In this document: positions 23,070-33,739 of the stretch, piece after piece
Numbering within the stretch: the first letter of the stretch is position 1
Layout of the letters: every line of letters begins with the position of its first letter
The notes under the pieces: generated by a model
What the model was told of the DNA's origin: nothing
The model's input: only the letters and a program-made list of their open reading frames with translations
Databases searched by the model: none
Position numbers and translations under genes: made by a program
Assembly: GCA_029204225.1 (NCBI GenBank)
Contig: CM055097.1
Coordinates: forward strand, 72,024,357 to 72,088,356
Direction: 5' to 3'
Length of the DNA stretch: 64,000 nt
Source: Diphasiastrum complanatum
Taxonomy: Eukaryota; Streptophyta; Lycopodiopsida; Lycopodiales; Lycopodiaceae

Positions 23070-26000
23070 CTGGTATCAGAGCTACAGGATGTTGCAGGTA
23101 TGCACGATCCGGTGGAGCTATGGGATAGTGTCTTTCACCAGGAGAAATAGCACTCCAAGTGTCTCAGGAGAGAGGACTCCATACGGGGTATAGGCAGTCT
23201 GGATGGCAGGAGACAACAAAGTTCCTTCGGTCGGAGATTCGAGGAAGATCAGAACGATCATCGTAGGTGGATTCCGGGGAGAATTCACGGAGAAACTTGC
23301 AGTTTCGGTGGTTTCGGGGAAATCATCGGTGGTGGCTTCATGATTCACTATGTGGATAGCCGTTTGGCGCAACGGGGCTTGCAGAAAGTCTGCAAAGAGC
23401 ATTGATGGAGAGCCATAGCAATTTACAAGGATCGATTGGATGGAAAACGAAGGAAATTTGAAAAATTTCCAGTTTCGTGGGGTGTTAACGGTTTGAAATG
23501 AAAACGAGTGTGTTTGCAGTCGATATCGCACCAATTGGCAAGCCGTAAATTGTGTTACTGAGCTGGAGGTAGGGCGACCTCAGTCAGATAGGAGCTGCAA
23601 GTGAAAGCTCAGGGAAAGCCTGAGAAATGTCCAAAATATCCTCCTCTTCAAAGTTGCTAGGGTTTATAGGAGGAAAACGATGGATCTTTCTCTGTCAGAA
23701 GTGTTTTGATGATCTGTAAACTGGTAAGGATGGGCGCTGGGATAGGGCGACCCTGACTACAGCTGGCCGTGGAGTGTCGTGGATCAACCAGGGAGCTGTA
23801 GCAGTTTGAATAGGGCGGCAGCCATAGCCACAAGCTTAAAGCTTCAAGAAAAGAAGGAAGAAGGGGAGAGAGAGGACCCGTGAGGGTCACGCGCGACCAA
23901 CAGGAGTTGAGCTGTAGCGTTTCTAGAAGTCTTGCGGTTGGAGGGTTCCCATCGGCGTGCAGAGAGCGTATAGATCTTTGGATATGGTCAGGCATCGATC
24001 AACGATATGGATGAATTGTTCAGGGAGCAATGTGATCCGTTGGATCAAAGGCCACCATTGAATTCAATCTTTGAAGAGGGCTATCTTTAGCTAGAAGGCA
24101 CCTTTTTTTGCCATCTTTGGGCCAAAATGACCCTTGAAATTGCTTGCTCAAAGCCAGCGGACAAAGCGATGTCACAAAGCAGGAAAAAATGCGTTTTGGG
24201 GAATTTTCATCACCATTCTATCGAGCGGAGTGCGGGTGACTTAGTGATGGGCTACATTCGCTATTTGGGTACCGTAGGGCCAAATTTGGGACAATTTTTG
24301 GCTGGTAAAACCTGTTACACGGCGGTACAATGAGGCATTATCACTTCGGAATCATTATTACTTACTCCTGATAGGGTAATAGGGTGTTTTGAAAGTGGTG
24401 AATGCGGTATGGGAGCGAATGGTAGCGGAATTGTGTGGAGAAAGCTAGTTTTGGCGACGGAAGTGCAGTTTGGCGGCGTGACTACTCATCATTGGCGACA
24501 ATTTTGAGAGGGCAAGCAGTCACAGGTGAGAGGTAGGCATGGTATGCCGATTACAGGTGAGAAATTCTTGTGATCGGGTTCAACTTTTGGAGTTAGAACC
24601 AACCAACGTCAAGTGGCGTTTTGGAGGAACGCTCTCACAGGCATGATCAGCAGTGGCATTGGAGTCAGGTGATAGCTGCATTGACACACGCATCTGTAAC
24701 TTGAAAATTTCTCGTTCGGAGGGAAATATGGACTAGCTTGGAGGTACACACATTTTGGCGGTCACAGGTGATGGAAGTGCGAGGTGGTGCCAGTTGGAAG
24801 CCATTGGGCAAGATAGCAGACTTGCATTGGACGAGCTGTGTGTGGGACACGCAGAGGATGAAGAACGAGTCAATAATCACACTTTGGATGCTCTTGGTGA
24901 GTGGTGAGTGTGATGATTTTGTGGTTTGCAGTCGGTAAGTCAATTTTGAACAAGTCATTTTAGCTGTGGAGCAGTGTATCAGGTTTGTCATCGAGGAGAT
25001 ACTCTTCAACTGCCAGTTTGGATAAGTCAAGTCAATTTGTCATATTAGGATTGCATCAGGGATGCAGATTTCAGTGATGACAAGGTGCAGATCATTTGGT
25101 TTGGGCCATGGAAGATCTCACAGGTTCACTTGGAGGGATATTGGCATGCACAGTCATGTGAGGGACTTGATGGTGGCTTTGGAGTTCACATCTCAGTGTA
25201 TTCTCAGGGAGTGATTTGGAACCATTCACAGGAGCAGCTTGGAGCTAGATCGGGGGAATACAGGTGGGCACTACAAAGTAGATGCTCAGATCTTTGTGAT
25301 CAGGGATGGCATTGGAATACCTGGTAGGGATAGCACTCCAGGATGACATGGGATGATCATCAGGGGACAACTATTTCATATTGGACTTGAGTATTTGGAT
25401 TGGACAGGACTTACAGGTGGGATTCATGATGGAATCAGGAAGCTGCAAACGCAAATGGTCAAAGCGTGAAGCTTTGAGAGCCAGCTCTAAGTTGGAGAGC
25501 TGATGGAGATCGCACAGGGTGTGATCGGAGGGAAAACACTATGATGGGTGTTTTGCTAGCGATCTATTGCAGGGGACATTGATGGCGAGGACTTCATGGT
25601 GTGCTCATTTGGGAGTATAGGATAACATTACAGCAGGGGGCTAGTTTTGGACATTGGCATTGATGGGGAGACATCTACCATCACAGGTGCAGATAAGCTA
25701 TCTATAGCTTTCATGCATTTGGCTGTATTTGTAGGAGTCTAGGCTTGGCACAGGTGTTGGAATTTCCATGGTGTAGATTCTCAAGTGGTGAGATCAGGGA
25801 TAAGCCTAGAGGAAGTCACTCTGAGCCATAGACCTCAGTATGATCAGGGAGACATTAGTCTCGGGATCCCGTGAGCGACGACTTAGGGATATGCTTACGG
25901 TGGCATGGTGTCGGGTGGCACATAGCCAGGGAGAGTGAGCAGATGCTAGGAGCCAGGTGGAGCAGGTGATGCTTTGGAGTTTGGCTTGTCTAGCAGGATG

Positions 26001-26256
26001 GTGACCAGGATCGGAGACATCAGGTGAGCATAGTATGTGGACGACGAGTCCATTGGGGTGGCACTCAGAGAGATGCTATAGTTGCTCAGGTATGATATGT
26101 CATTTGATGTATGGACGATGTTCTTCAGTTGGAGCATCATGTGGTGACCTAGAGATGGGTCAAGCCTACTTGGAGGTAGGTGGCATGGAGAGCATTACGA
26201 GTGATGTGGATCTAGCATGCCCATGGTTGTGAGCCAACAGGGATGGAGATGGTTGC
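22599..26256 (+). mobile_element. LARD copy 2, 3'-truncated
   Basis: 5' LTR 22599-23069, PBS TGGTATCAGAGC at 23071-23082, and an interior collinear with copy 1. The first ~170 bp match 7674-7850, 24080-25300 matches 8790-10010, and 25947-26256 matches 10005-10345. The segment 23.25-24.05 kb is much more diverged. About 640 bp (25.3-25.95 kb) are absent from copy 1. It ends abruptly at GATGGTTGCT (26256) where another repeat begins, and no 3' LTR or PPT is present. No protein-coding motif is seen. It lies inside a gypsy fragment. Confidence 0.82.
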
Positions 26257-27143
26257 TAGAGTAGACATGGGGTTCACGTTGTAGGCAAGCGTGTGCTTGA
26301 ACTTTTATGTATGAAGAAGAGAGTGAGTGTGCTAGAATGCAAAATACATTGGCCACCTAGATTCTCTTTTCAAAGCTTTCTTTCTCTATGCTCATTTGAA
26401 AATTTTCACATTTTCATCCACAACCATTCACTTCAATCCCCTTGAGAAATTTACAAACAAATTTTCTATGTAAACTTCCAAGAATATGTGAACTTAGCCT
26501 AAGCATTTAAAACATTTACTCACAACCCAAAAAGGACAATTTTTTCAATGAAGTCCAAAATCAAAGAGCTTAACATATTAGAATCTCTCTTTCTTGACCA
26601 TGTAACTCACAAGAGCTCATAAGTACAAAACCAATAGAAAGTAATAGCTCGAATCAAATATTGGTCTTTATATTCAGCTTCCATCTATCTCTTGGAATTT
26701 TCTCTTTTTAGTCACCATGTCTTTTTTTTTTTTTTTTTCTAGTTCATTGGCAACTGAGACATGTCACACTCCTAATTTAATGACCCTCCAATGTCTTCGC
26801 ACTTATTGCATCCTTTCTTTGAATTTATATTCTACTTTTCAAGAAAATTAGGCTACCATTGATTCCAAGTCTAATCATCACAAGATCCAAAATCTAATGT
26901 TAAATTTACAATTTAATTGACACTCTTTGTTCACGCAAGTTTTTTATTTGAAACCTTTTTGCTCCTCGTCTAAGGAGTCAGAGTTTGATCCAACTATTTC
27001 TCGTGTTCATATAAAACACCATTTTATTGAGTCATTCTATAAATACATAATAGTCTAGTTAATATTGAACCCTCAAGCATTATGCATGGAAGACTTTCTC
27101 AAGAGCCACGTGGAAAGGATCATCACTTTTGTGAACGAATATT

Positions 27144-27330
27144 TTTTTGTTGGATATAGACTTACGCCACTAGTGGGTTATACACAATATATACAGCCTG
27201 GCCATGCCATTTGGGCAATGGCAAGTGCGGAGCAAGCTCCTTAGAATGTCACTACGCAACGACTGAGATTCGAGCCTGTGCCTTGTAGTCGCAGTCAACC
27301 ACTCTACCCAAGCACCGTGCTGCGATGGAC
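27144..27330 (-). mobile_element. tRNA-derived SINE insertion with 15-bp target duplication
   Basis: This ~187-bp insertion is flanked by TTGTGAACGAATATT (27129-27143) and TTGTGAACAAATATT (27331-27345). On the - strand it starts GTCCATCGCAGCACGGTGC, has a box-A-like GGGTAGAGTGGTTGA (27310-27295) and a box-B-like GGCTCGAATCTC (27276-27265) about 20 nt apart, and ends in a short A run (CAACAAAAA) against the target repeat. These are the hallmarks of a Pol III SINE moved by LINE machinery. The paralogous repeat unit at 17.1-18.9 kb lacks it. Confidence 0.85.
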
Positions 27331-27563
27331 TTGTGAACAAATATTGAAAAAGTGATGCCACATTTCCCTTCAAATATGGATATTTCTTGCAAATATCATG
27401 CAACACCTAGGACTAGAAAATCAATCATCTCCAATGTTTCCACACTTTGTCTAGAATTGGTTTTTTGTCGAAACAAATTCATAAGAATCTTGCATACTTC
27501 CTCGTCCTAGTTCCCAAGAAAAATCATCACCAACAAAGCTTTCCAAAAGTGTATTCATATTTG

Positions 27564-27568
<5 letters not shown>

Positions 27569-27618
<50 letters not shown>
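27569..27618 (+). repeat. (CT)n microsatellite, 25 repeats
   Basis: This is a CT run inside repeat unit copy 2 at the position of the 98-repeat GA tract of the inverted copy. Confidence 0.97.
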
Positions 27619-27620
<2 letters not shown>

Positions 27621-28180
27621 AAGGAAAGAGTCGTACTAGGTTGCATAATGAAGATGACATGGCGAAACAAACCCAAAGCACATACTAGGAATTTTCGAGT
27701 GAAGCCCACATGGCTAACCACAATTTGAAAGTAGAAAGATTTTTCATGTCACTAATGTGTACAAAGAAACAATGAAAAAAACAAAGATAAACTCAAAATT
27801 AAAAAATTCTCCATCAATTCAATGTTGGCACGTGATTACTAAGGACTCCTTAGGTTAAAAAAAATTGGTGGATTAGCCCAAAACGGCTCAACTATCTTGA
27901 CGCTACATACCTTGTTGTTACGAATTGGGACACTTATATTCATATGCTTTCCCACTACTTGGGCCATGCCTAATTTATGATTTTAGGAGGTGGGACACAT
28001 ATCATGCTTCCCTACTACTTTGGTCACGACTATATTATGATTCCACATAGGATTCTCCCTAGTAAGTGTCAAAACCCCATCCCCCACCCTATTATTACCT
28101 TATCCGACTTTGCATTTTGAATTTTTTTTTTTTTAAATTATTCCACCTTTAAACAAAGCTTCAAATTGTGAGTAGGTCGT

Positions 28181-28345
28181 CATCCATCACAACAGGGTAA
28201 ATCCGATAGAGTTGTTTGTGATGACCAAAAGGCTTGAACCCTGGCCGTTGCTTAGTGACATCTAAGGAGCTTTTATGGAAAAATGTAGGGAAACGGCTTG
28301 GCCGTAATATAAACGTTGTACATATAGATCCACAACCACTAGTTG
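28181..28345 (+). mobile_element. Older SINE-family member
   Basis: It aligns with the - strand of 27144-27330: ATCACAACAGGGT...GATAGAGTTG...GGCTTGAACCCTGG...CGTTGCTTAGTGACATCTAAGGAGC...CCACTAGTTG. The box-B-like GGCTTGAACCC is present and box A is degenerate. It is shared by both copies of the repeat unit, so it predates their duplication. Clear target duplications are not visible. Confidence 0.65.
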
Positions 28346-28511
28346 CTAACATAAATGTTGTATATATAGATCTTCGACAACCGGTAGGCTAAAACAGCAA
28401 AAGGTCTCGGAATACTATAAAAAAAAAAAAATTAATGATGTAAATTTGTAGGCCAATTAGAAGGCTAGATAAATTTATTGGTGGGAAAGCACTGAGTAGG
28501 GCCAAGGCCCA

Positions 28512-28521
28512 ATATATATAA
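28512..28521 (+). promoter_or_regulatory. TATA-like site, probable promoter of the dynein light chain gene
   Basis: ATATATATAAGG lies in GCCCAATATATATAAGG. It is followed about 20-60 bp downstream by a locally GC- and CpG-rich leader (CGCGCCGACGCACG) unlike the surrounding AT-rich DNA. It is the only promoter-like arrangement upstream of the coding exons at 30.1 kb. The transcription start is inferred to be near 28.545 kb, not shown. Confidence 0.5.
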
Positions 28522-28708
28522 GGAAAGTGGAGCTGCGCGCCGACGCACGTCCGCATGCCGCTCATACCGGCTCCATGTGCTGCTGCAATTGCAACTGCAA
28601 CTGAAACTGAAAATCAGGGTACCCGTCTAAGGAACTCCCTGTTCCTTCCTTTTTTGTCCCGGGTAGGCGTCCGGCCAAGCCAGCGCTAACTTTAGCAACA
28701 CCACATCT

Positions 28709-28807
28709 ATGGATTTGCATCATGCAGATGATGCAGCAGCAGCAGCAGCAGCAGCACAGAATCCAGATACAGAGAGCAGGAATAGAAAACCAGAAAGAAT
28801 TTGCTAA
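28709..28807 (+). other. Small leader ORF or upstream exon with poly-alanine
   Basis: An ATG in the GC-rich leader opens 32 codons (MDLHHADD, eight alanines from a (GCA)n run, then QNPDTESRNRKPERIC) before a stop. It could be an upstream ORF in the 5' leader or part of a first exon spliced onto the dynein light chain. No strong GT donor lies within it, and LC8-type proteins need no such extension. I favour leader or uORF. Confidence 0.35.
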
Positions 28808-28956
28808 TTTCTTTCTTTTTCTTTACTTGTTTTGTTCTTCCTGTCTCGCAATCCAGGGATCTTCTTCCTTTTCTTGGAAACGACCGATTTTGCAGGTGCT
28901 TGTACTATTTCATCTTCAGTCGCTCGGATTGGTGCTGTGAATTCGGTTTTGTTGGT

Positions 28957-29590
28957 GATGACATTGACGATTATGTGCAGATTTTAATGCCTAAAGGTTG
29001 GTGATACTCTCGTTTGATACCGATGATACATGTCTTTATTTCAAGTAGCCGGTTGAAATTAGTTGCTGATACTATAGTTTGATAGGTGGATATTGTCCAG
29101 ATTTTAAGGAGGCGGCCAAAGATTGCTGATACTATCGTAAAACATTGATGATAATGTCCAGATTTTAAACAGCAGGCCAAAGGTTGGTGATACTTTTGTT
29201 TGTTTGATTTCGATGATGTCCAGATTTGTTGAAGTAGTACTAGGCCAGCAGTTGGTATTGCTTTTGTTTGATATCGACGGTAATGTCCAGGTTGCATGTA
29301 GGAGTAGGCCAAAGGTTGGTGATATTATCGTTTGATATTGATATTATTGTCCAGATTTCGAGTAGGAGGCTAAAGGTTGCTGATGCTATCGTCTGATATT
29401 GATGATGATTTCCAGATTTTAAGTAGGAGCCCGAGGGTGCTTATTCTGCTATTTGGCCATTGATGGTAATGTCCAGATTCTAAGGAGAAGGCAGAAGGTT
29501 GCTGACGCTATCGTTTGATATTGACGATGATATCCAGATTTGAAACAGGAGGCCAAAGGTTAGTGATAATATCGTTTGTTGTACGTTATG
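28957..29590 (+). repeat. Minisatellite, about ten ~62-bp units
   Basis: The anchor TGTCCAGATTT or a variant recurs near 28975, 29031, 29095, 29155, 29218, 29284, 29348, 29410, 29470 and 29532 (spacing 56-66 bp). Each is followed by GTAGGAGGCCAAAGGTTG, CTGATACTATCG and TTTGATATTGATGAT variants. The array sits between the proposed promoter and the first certain coding exon, so probably in a leader intron. A separate ~69-bp duplication (GTCAGGCTRTATTGTTTGTT) lies at about 29625 and 29694. Confidence 0.88.
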
Positions 29591-30116
29591 GGAACCGGAC
29601 GAGTTACTGTTATTCTTGGAGTCGTCAGGCTGTATTGTTTGTTGCACGTTTTCTTGCTTAATTCAATTGTCATGAGATTGATTTACTCGTAGTGTCAGGC
29701 TATATTGTTTGTTACACGTTTTCCTGTTGATCCACTTGAGATATTGTTCTAATCTCCACTTGTATTCGTTCGGCTAATATGCCCAACAACTTGTGCGCTT
29801 AAGTTTCCCAATCTCAAAACCCCCTTTGCCTTGAGGACGGTGATTTAATAGAAATGCTTCTGTTCATCCTTACGTTATTGATTGTGATGGTAACCTTTAG
29901 GACCTGCGCTTTGCAGAACTTTGGAGCTCGAGAATCTTATGGTAATGGTAAAGTTTTGAAAGGTTATCTGAGTATTCTCTTTTAATATGACAGTTAGGCA
30001 CGCAGTTGACATCGAAACACAGTTCTAGGTTTATTCTCTAGACACCTTCACTGTACCTTTTTGTGAAAGGAACTTCGTTGGTACGAGAGCACTTCCATCC
30101 TTTTGTTACTTCAAAT

Positions 30117-31057
30117 ATGCTGGAAGGGAAAGCAGTTGTTGGAGACTCAGACATGCCACAAAAGATGCAAGCCCATGCAATGCGCTGTGCCTCTCGGGCA
30201 TTAGATCTTCACGATGTGACTGATTGCAAGGAAATTGCCCGTTACATTAAGAAGGTATATTTCTTGTAAGAAAACCTTTTGCCACTATGATTTGTCGAGA
30301 ATTATTCAGGATTTTCTAACCGTCTTTCGCAATCCATGTTCATCTTTAGCTTTCGTCTATAAACTTATGATCTTCCAGAATGTAGATTCAATCCTTAAAC
30401 CAGTCACTTTTCGTAAATTATATTCCAATGGTAGATTTTGATAGTCAAATGTTGGTATAGATACGGAAATGGACCCAAATCTTCGTCTAAATGAGAATTG
30501 CTTTAGCAGTAATGCCATGTCCGTTTTGGGCTAGTAACTTGAAATACTTGGGAGAAAGTGGTTTAGTTACAAAGCAGTAAAGAATTTTGCAATAACCAGA
30601 TATTTGTTTGGAGCTCCGACTCCACTCAGCCGCACAAAAAAGGATATAGAGAAGATGAAATATAGTTGAGTTCGTTTCTAGCATTACTGGCACTTACGTC
30701 AGCTTGCAATAGTCACAGGGCGTGGGACGTTTGACTTGAGAGTTGTAGGCTTTATTTTGTTGCATCGTTCATATAACGTTATCAGAGCTTCGCATATTTT
30801 AGCTCCTTTCCTGGGTTTGGTGAACTATCATTCTTTTCTTTTTTTAAGCGCTGCGTAATCTGGTTAGGCACCTTCGCGGAAGATTGTTTCTGATTTTGAA
30901 ATTGACTCTGCAGGAGTTTGACGAATCTTACGGTCCTGGTTGGCAGTGCATCGTAGGGACAAGTTTCGGTTCTTATGTGACACACTCATGTGGGACGTTT
31001 ATACATTTCTTTCTTGAAAGAATGGCATTTTTGCTTTTCAAAGGAATGCCGATGTAG
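30117..31057 (+). CDS. LC8-type dynein light chain (two coding exons)
   Basis: Coding exons are 30117-30254 (46 codons) and 30914-31057 (47 codons plus TAG). They are joined across a 659-bp intron with donor AAG|GTATAT and acceptor CTGCAG|GAG, in phase 0. The 93-residue product starts [13 protein letters not shown] and continues with LD..DVTDC..IARYIKK, then [22 protein letters not shown] and FLLFKG. These are the full LC8/DYNLL fold motifs, and the length matches the family (~90 aa). LC8 proteins are homodimeric hub proteins that bind short linear motifs. Flowering plants lack cytoplasmic dynein heavy chains but keep LC8 proteins, so a general dimerisation role is likely. The start at MLEGK is chosen because related plant proteins begin there. 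The frame is open upstream to about 30042, so an N-terminal extension is possible. It appears intact. Confidence 0.92.
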
Positions 31058-33739
31058 CACTTCGGCAAGCTTCTCGTCGACCTGCACCTTTTTTTTCCCG
31101 TACTTTTTTTACAAGCTTTAGCACGTTCACTCGAGCTAATAATCCTCAGCAATGGACTCATCTCCCTGTTCATCTTACTTACACCAAAAAGGAATGGATG
31201 ACAATGAAACACAGGTTATCTTCATCCTCAAATCTTCCAGTCTGGCGATAACAATTTTGAAGAGTAGCAAACGAGATGAGAGGCTAAATTGATAAAGTAA
31301 GAACAATTGTGACAAGCAAAAAGCTTTTATAGAACCAGCGTGATTGCAACCTCCATATAACATTCAATCTATGTTTTGGAAGGTGTCGCCACAGTTGGCA
31401 ACTGATTCAAGAAGCTGCTTAATGTAGTGGCTGTTGAGCCTAAATAATGACTGTGAATAGGAGAGCATTTGTAGCCAAATTACCGAGCTTGATTAGCACC
31501 ATGATATTCGTCAATGTGGGTGTCGATTATTTAAAGTTGCAGTTGTCGTTCAATCGTTATGGTTTCGATGTTGGGTGTAGTGTGCAAAATCTATCAATTG
31601 TTTTGTTTGTCAGACGGCTGTGAATGTTCAAGAAACTGACTCGATTTGGCACTGATCATTTTCATTGGCTTAAAACTACTATGGAATTCTCTTTGCATTA
31701 AATGAAATTTCATCATAAACTAGTAGATTTTATAAAATGTTGCATAAAGCATTTTTTATGACAATGATGTGTGTTTTTGTGTTGTTTTGGTGGGTATAGT
31801 GTATAATGTATTGTTTTTCCGATATTGTAAGTTGTTTCTCTCGTAGTCATTAGTAATGCTTTTCACAATGTAATATCTCTATTTATTTGTTCATGGTAGT
31901 GGCTTATGAAACCTTGTACAATCTAAAGTAGTGAATGTCTTTTCTGTTCCAGCTTTTGTGAAAAAAAACAAGGATATTCTTATTTGGATTGACTCTCTTT
32001 CTATGCATTATGTCATCATAAATTACTCTCTGTGCATTGTGTAGTGTTCTAAATTTTGAGTGAATCTTTGGTATTCAATACAATGTATGAGAAATTTTAT
32101 TTAGTGTTGTTTTTTTGTGATGATGGTTTGAGAAAAATCTAGTGTTGAGTCACAATGCTCAACCTTTGAATCATTGATGATGTAGTTGGTATAATGCTTT
32201 GAATTACATCCTTATGATTTTCAAGATCGTTCCAATTGATGACGACATTTTGATCTTTTTGGTAGTCATAGTTAAATTTTGTTTAATTGTGCGATATAGT
32301 TTGTATGTTTTAGTAATAAGCATCGCGCCATGATTGCTTGTCCTTTTTAAAGTTTTGCTCAGATCCATCCAACAAATGGCAAATGTAAAAGTACTTGTTC
32401 ATAATAATTTTCTAGATTTTTGTGGATGTTGTAAATTGCAAATTGAATTATTTGATAAACGGTTTCTTTCAACTGCAATGTAATGTGCGACATATTCAAC
32501 AACTCAAAATTGGTGGTACAATATTTTTTTTTTAGATGTAGTAATTAATCATCAATTTGCATTTGATGTTGATATTGATGGTTCTAACAATTGATGAAGT
32601 TTTTTTCTTAAAAACAAGTGCTCGTTTATTTTTTGGACTCTGTGTTGATGAATGAATGTAATCATGTTGTATTGGTGAGTGGAAATGATAAAACTATAAA
32701 AGCAGCTAATTGTGCACTCATTTGTTGCATGTTATGCATTTCTTGTTTTAAAACAATTTAATGTATCATTATTGTTCTAAATTGATTTTAACATAGCATC
32801 TTTTAATGTTTTTGTCAAGGTATTGTCAACTTTTGTCATGTATGATGTGTAGCACTTGATGTCGCATAAGGATCTAGAATGTATGGTATATTAAAGTTCG
32901 CATTTGACAAGTAGCTAATTTGACAATTGAAAGGCTTTGCGTATCTATCTTTGGATGCCTTTTAAGAAATGTTTGTTTTTTAATGCCTGTATGTACTTGT
33001 TTTCATGGAGTCGAATTTATCCATGTAGTGGCATCTTGCACTTATTTCTTTAGTTTTTATGTACATATTACTACATATTTGCTCATAAGATTGTTTTGTT
33101 TCAATGTTTAGATATTCATCAAATGAAAGCAGTATTTTTGTTCCCACCATGGGTGGTTTTGGAAACTGAAATTTGCATTTCTTTCTCTTTTTCTTATTGC
33201 AAGTGGTTTTATATCTTTGGGTGTGTATTGTTCTACAATCAAGTTGTAGCATCATGTTGTCTGTACATATATATATGTCAAAAAAGTGTTCTATTTTGTG
33301 ATCTTGATTTTGTTGGCACATTGGAGGTCCATATTACACTATGACAGTTACAGAGAAATAGTCAACAACTTTATCGAAATGAAATTTTTTGTTGTTAGAA
33401 GTTTTCTAATATCTTTAATTTTGGAATTGTAGTATCGTGTGCACGTTATTGGATCAATTCTTACAAATTGTCTGAAATAGTTGGTTAATGTTTCAAAATT
33501 TCACGCTTTACAATGTTTTTGTTTAAAATTTCAAGGGTTTTCATTAATGTTGGCCCACAAACTTTAGCACATTTCTCACACCCACCATTGTCGCTATCGC
33601 CACCACTTCCACAATACTTCCACTTTTCTTTTTATCACAACTCAACTTCCTATCACCGTCACTCAAACATCACAACCTGCATCTGCTCAATCCGTCCAGC
33701 AAAAACAGTACACCACATGGTATTAAAACACACATCAAA
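31058..33739. other. AT-rich interval, no gene identified
   Basis: This follows the dynein light chain stop and presumably starts with its 3' untranslated region. Both strands have only short frames. T-rich and TTG-rich stretches dominate (31.6-33.5 kb). No LTR, PBS or transposase motif was seen. Confidence 0.5.

Larger units (their letters stand above)
26257..28440 (+). repeat. Repeat unit copy 2, longer form
   Basis: From AGAGTAGACATGGGG (about 26255), the first ~165 bp match 42518-42662 on the opposite strand, and 26440-28440 match 17111-18893 on the opposite strand. It ends close upstream of the TATA-like site of the dynein light chain gene. It carries a young SINE insertion (27144-27330), a CT tract (27569-27618) and an older SINE-like block (28181-28345). 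No coding motif was found. Terminal inverted repeats are not obvious, so the element class is unresolved. Confidence 0.75.

Noticed and set aside
28957-29590. CRISPR-like regular spacing in the minisatellite and in the 15 kb array
   Set aside because: The whole unit, not alternate repeats, is conserved; there are no unique spacers and no cas genes; the setting is a plant nuclear genome.
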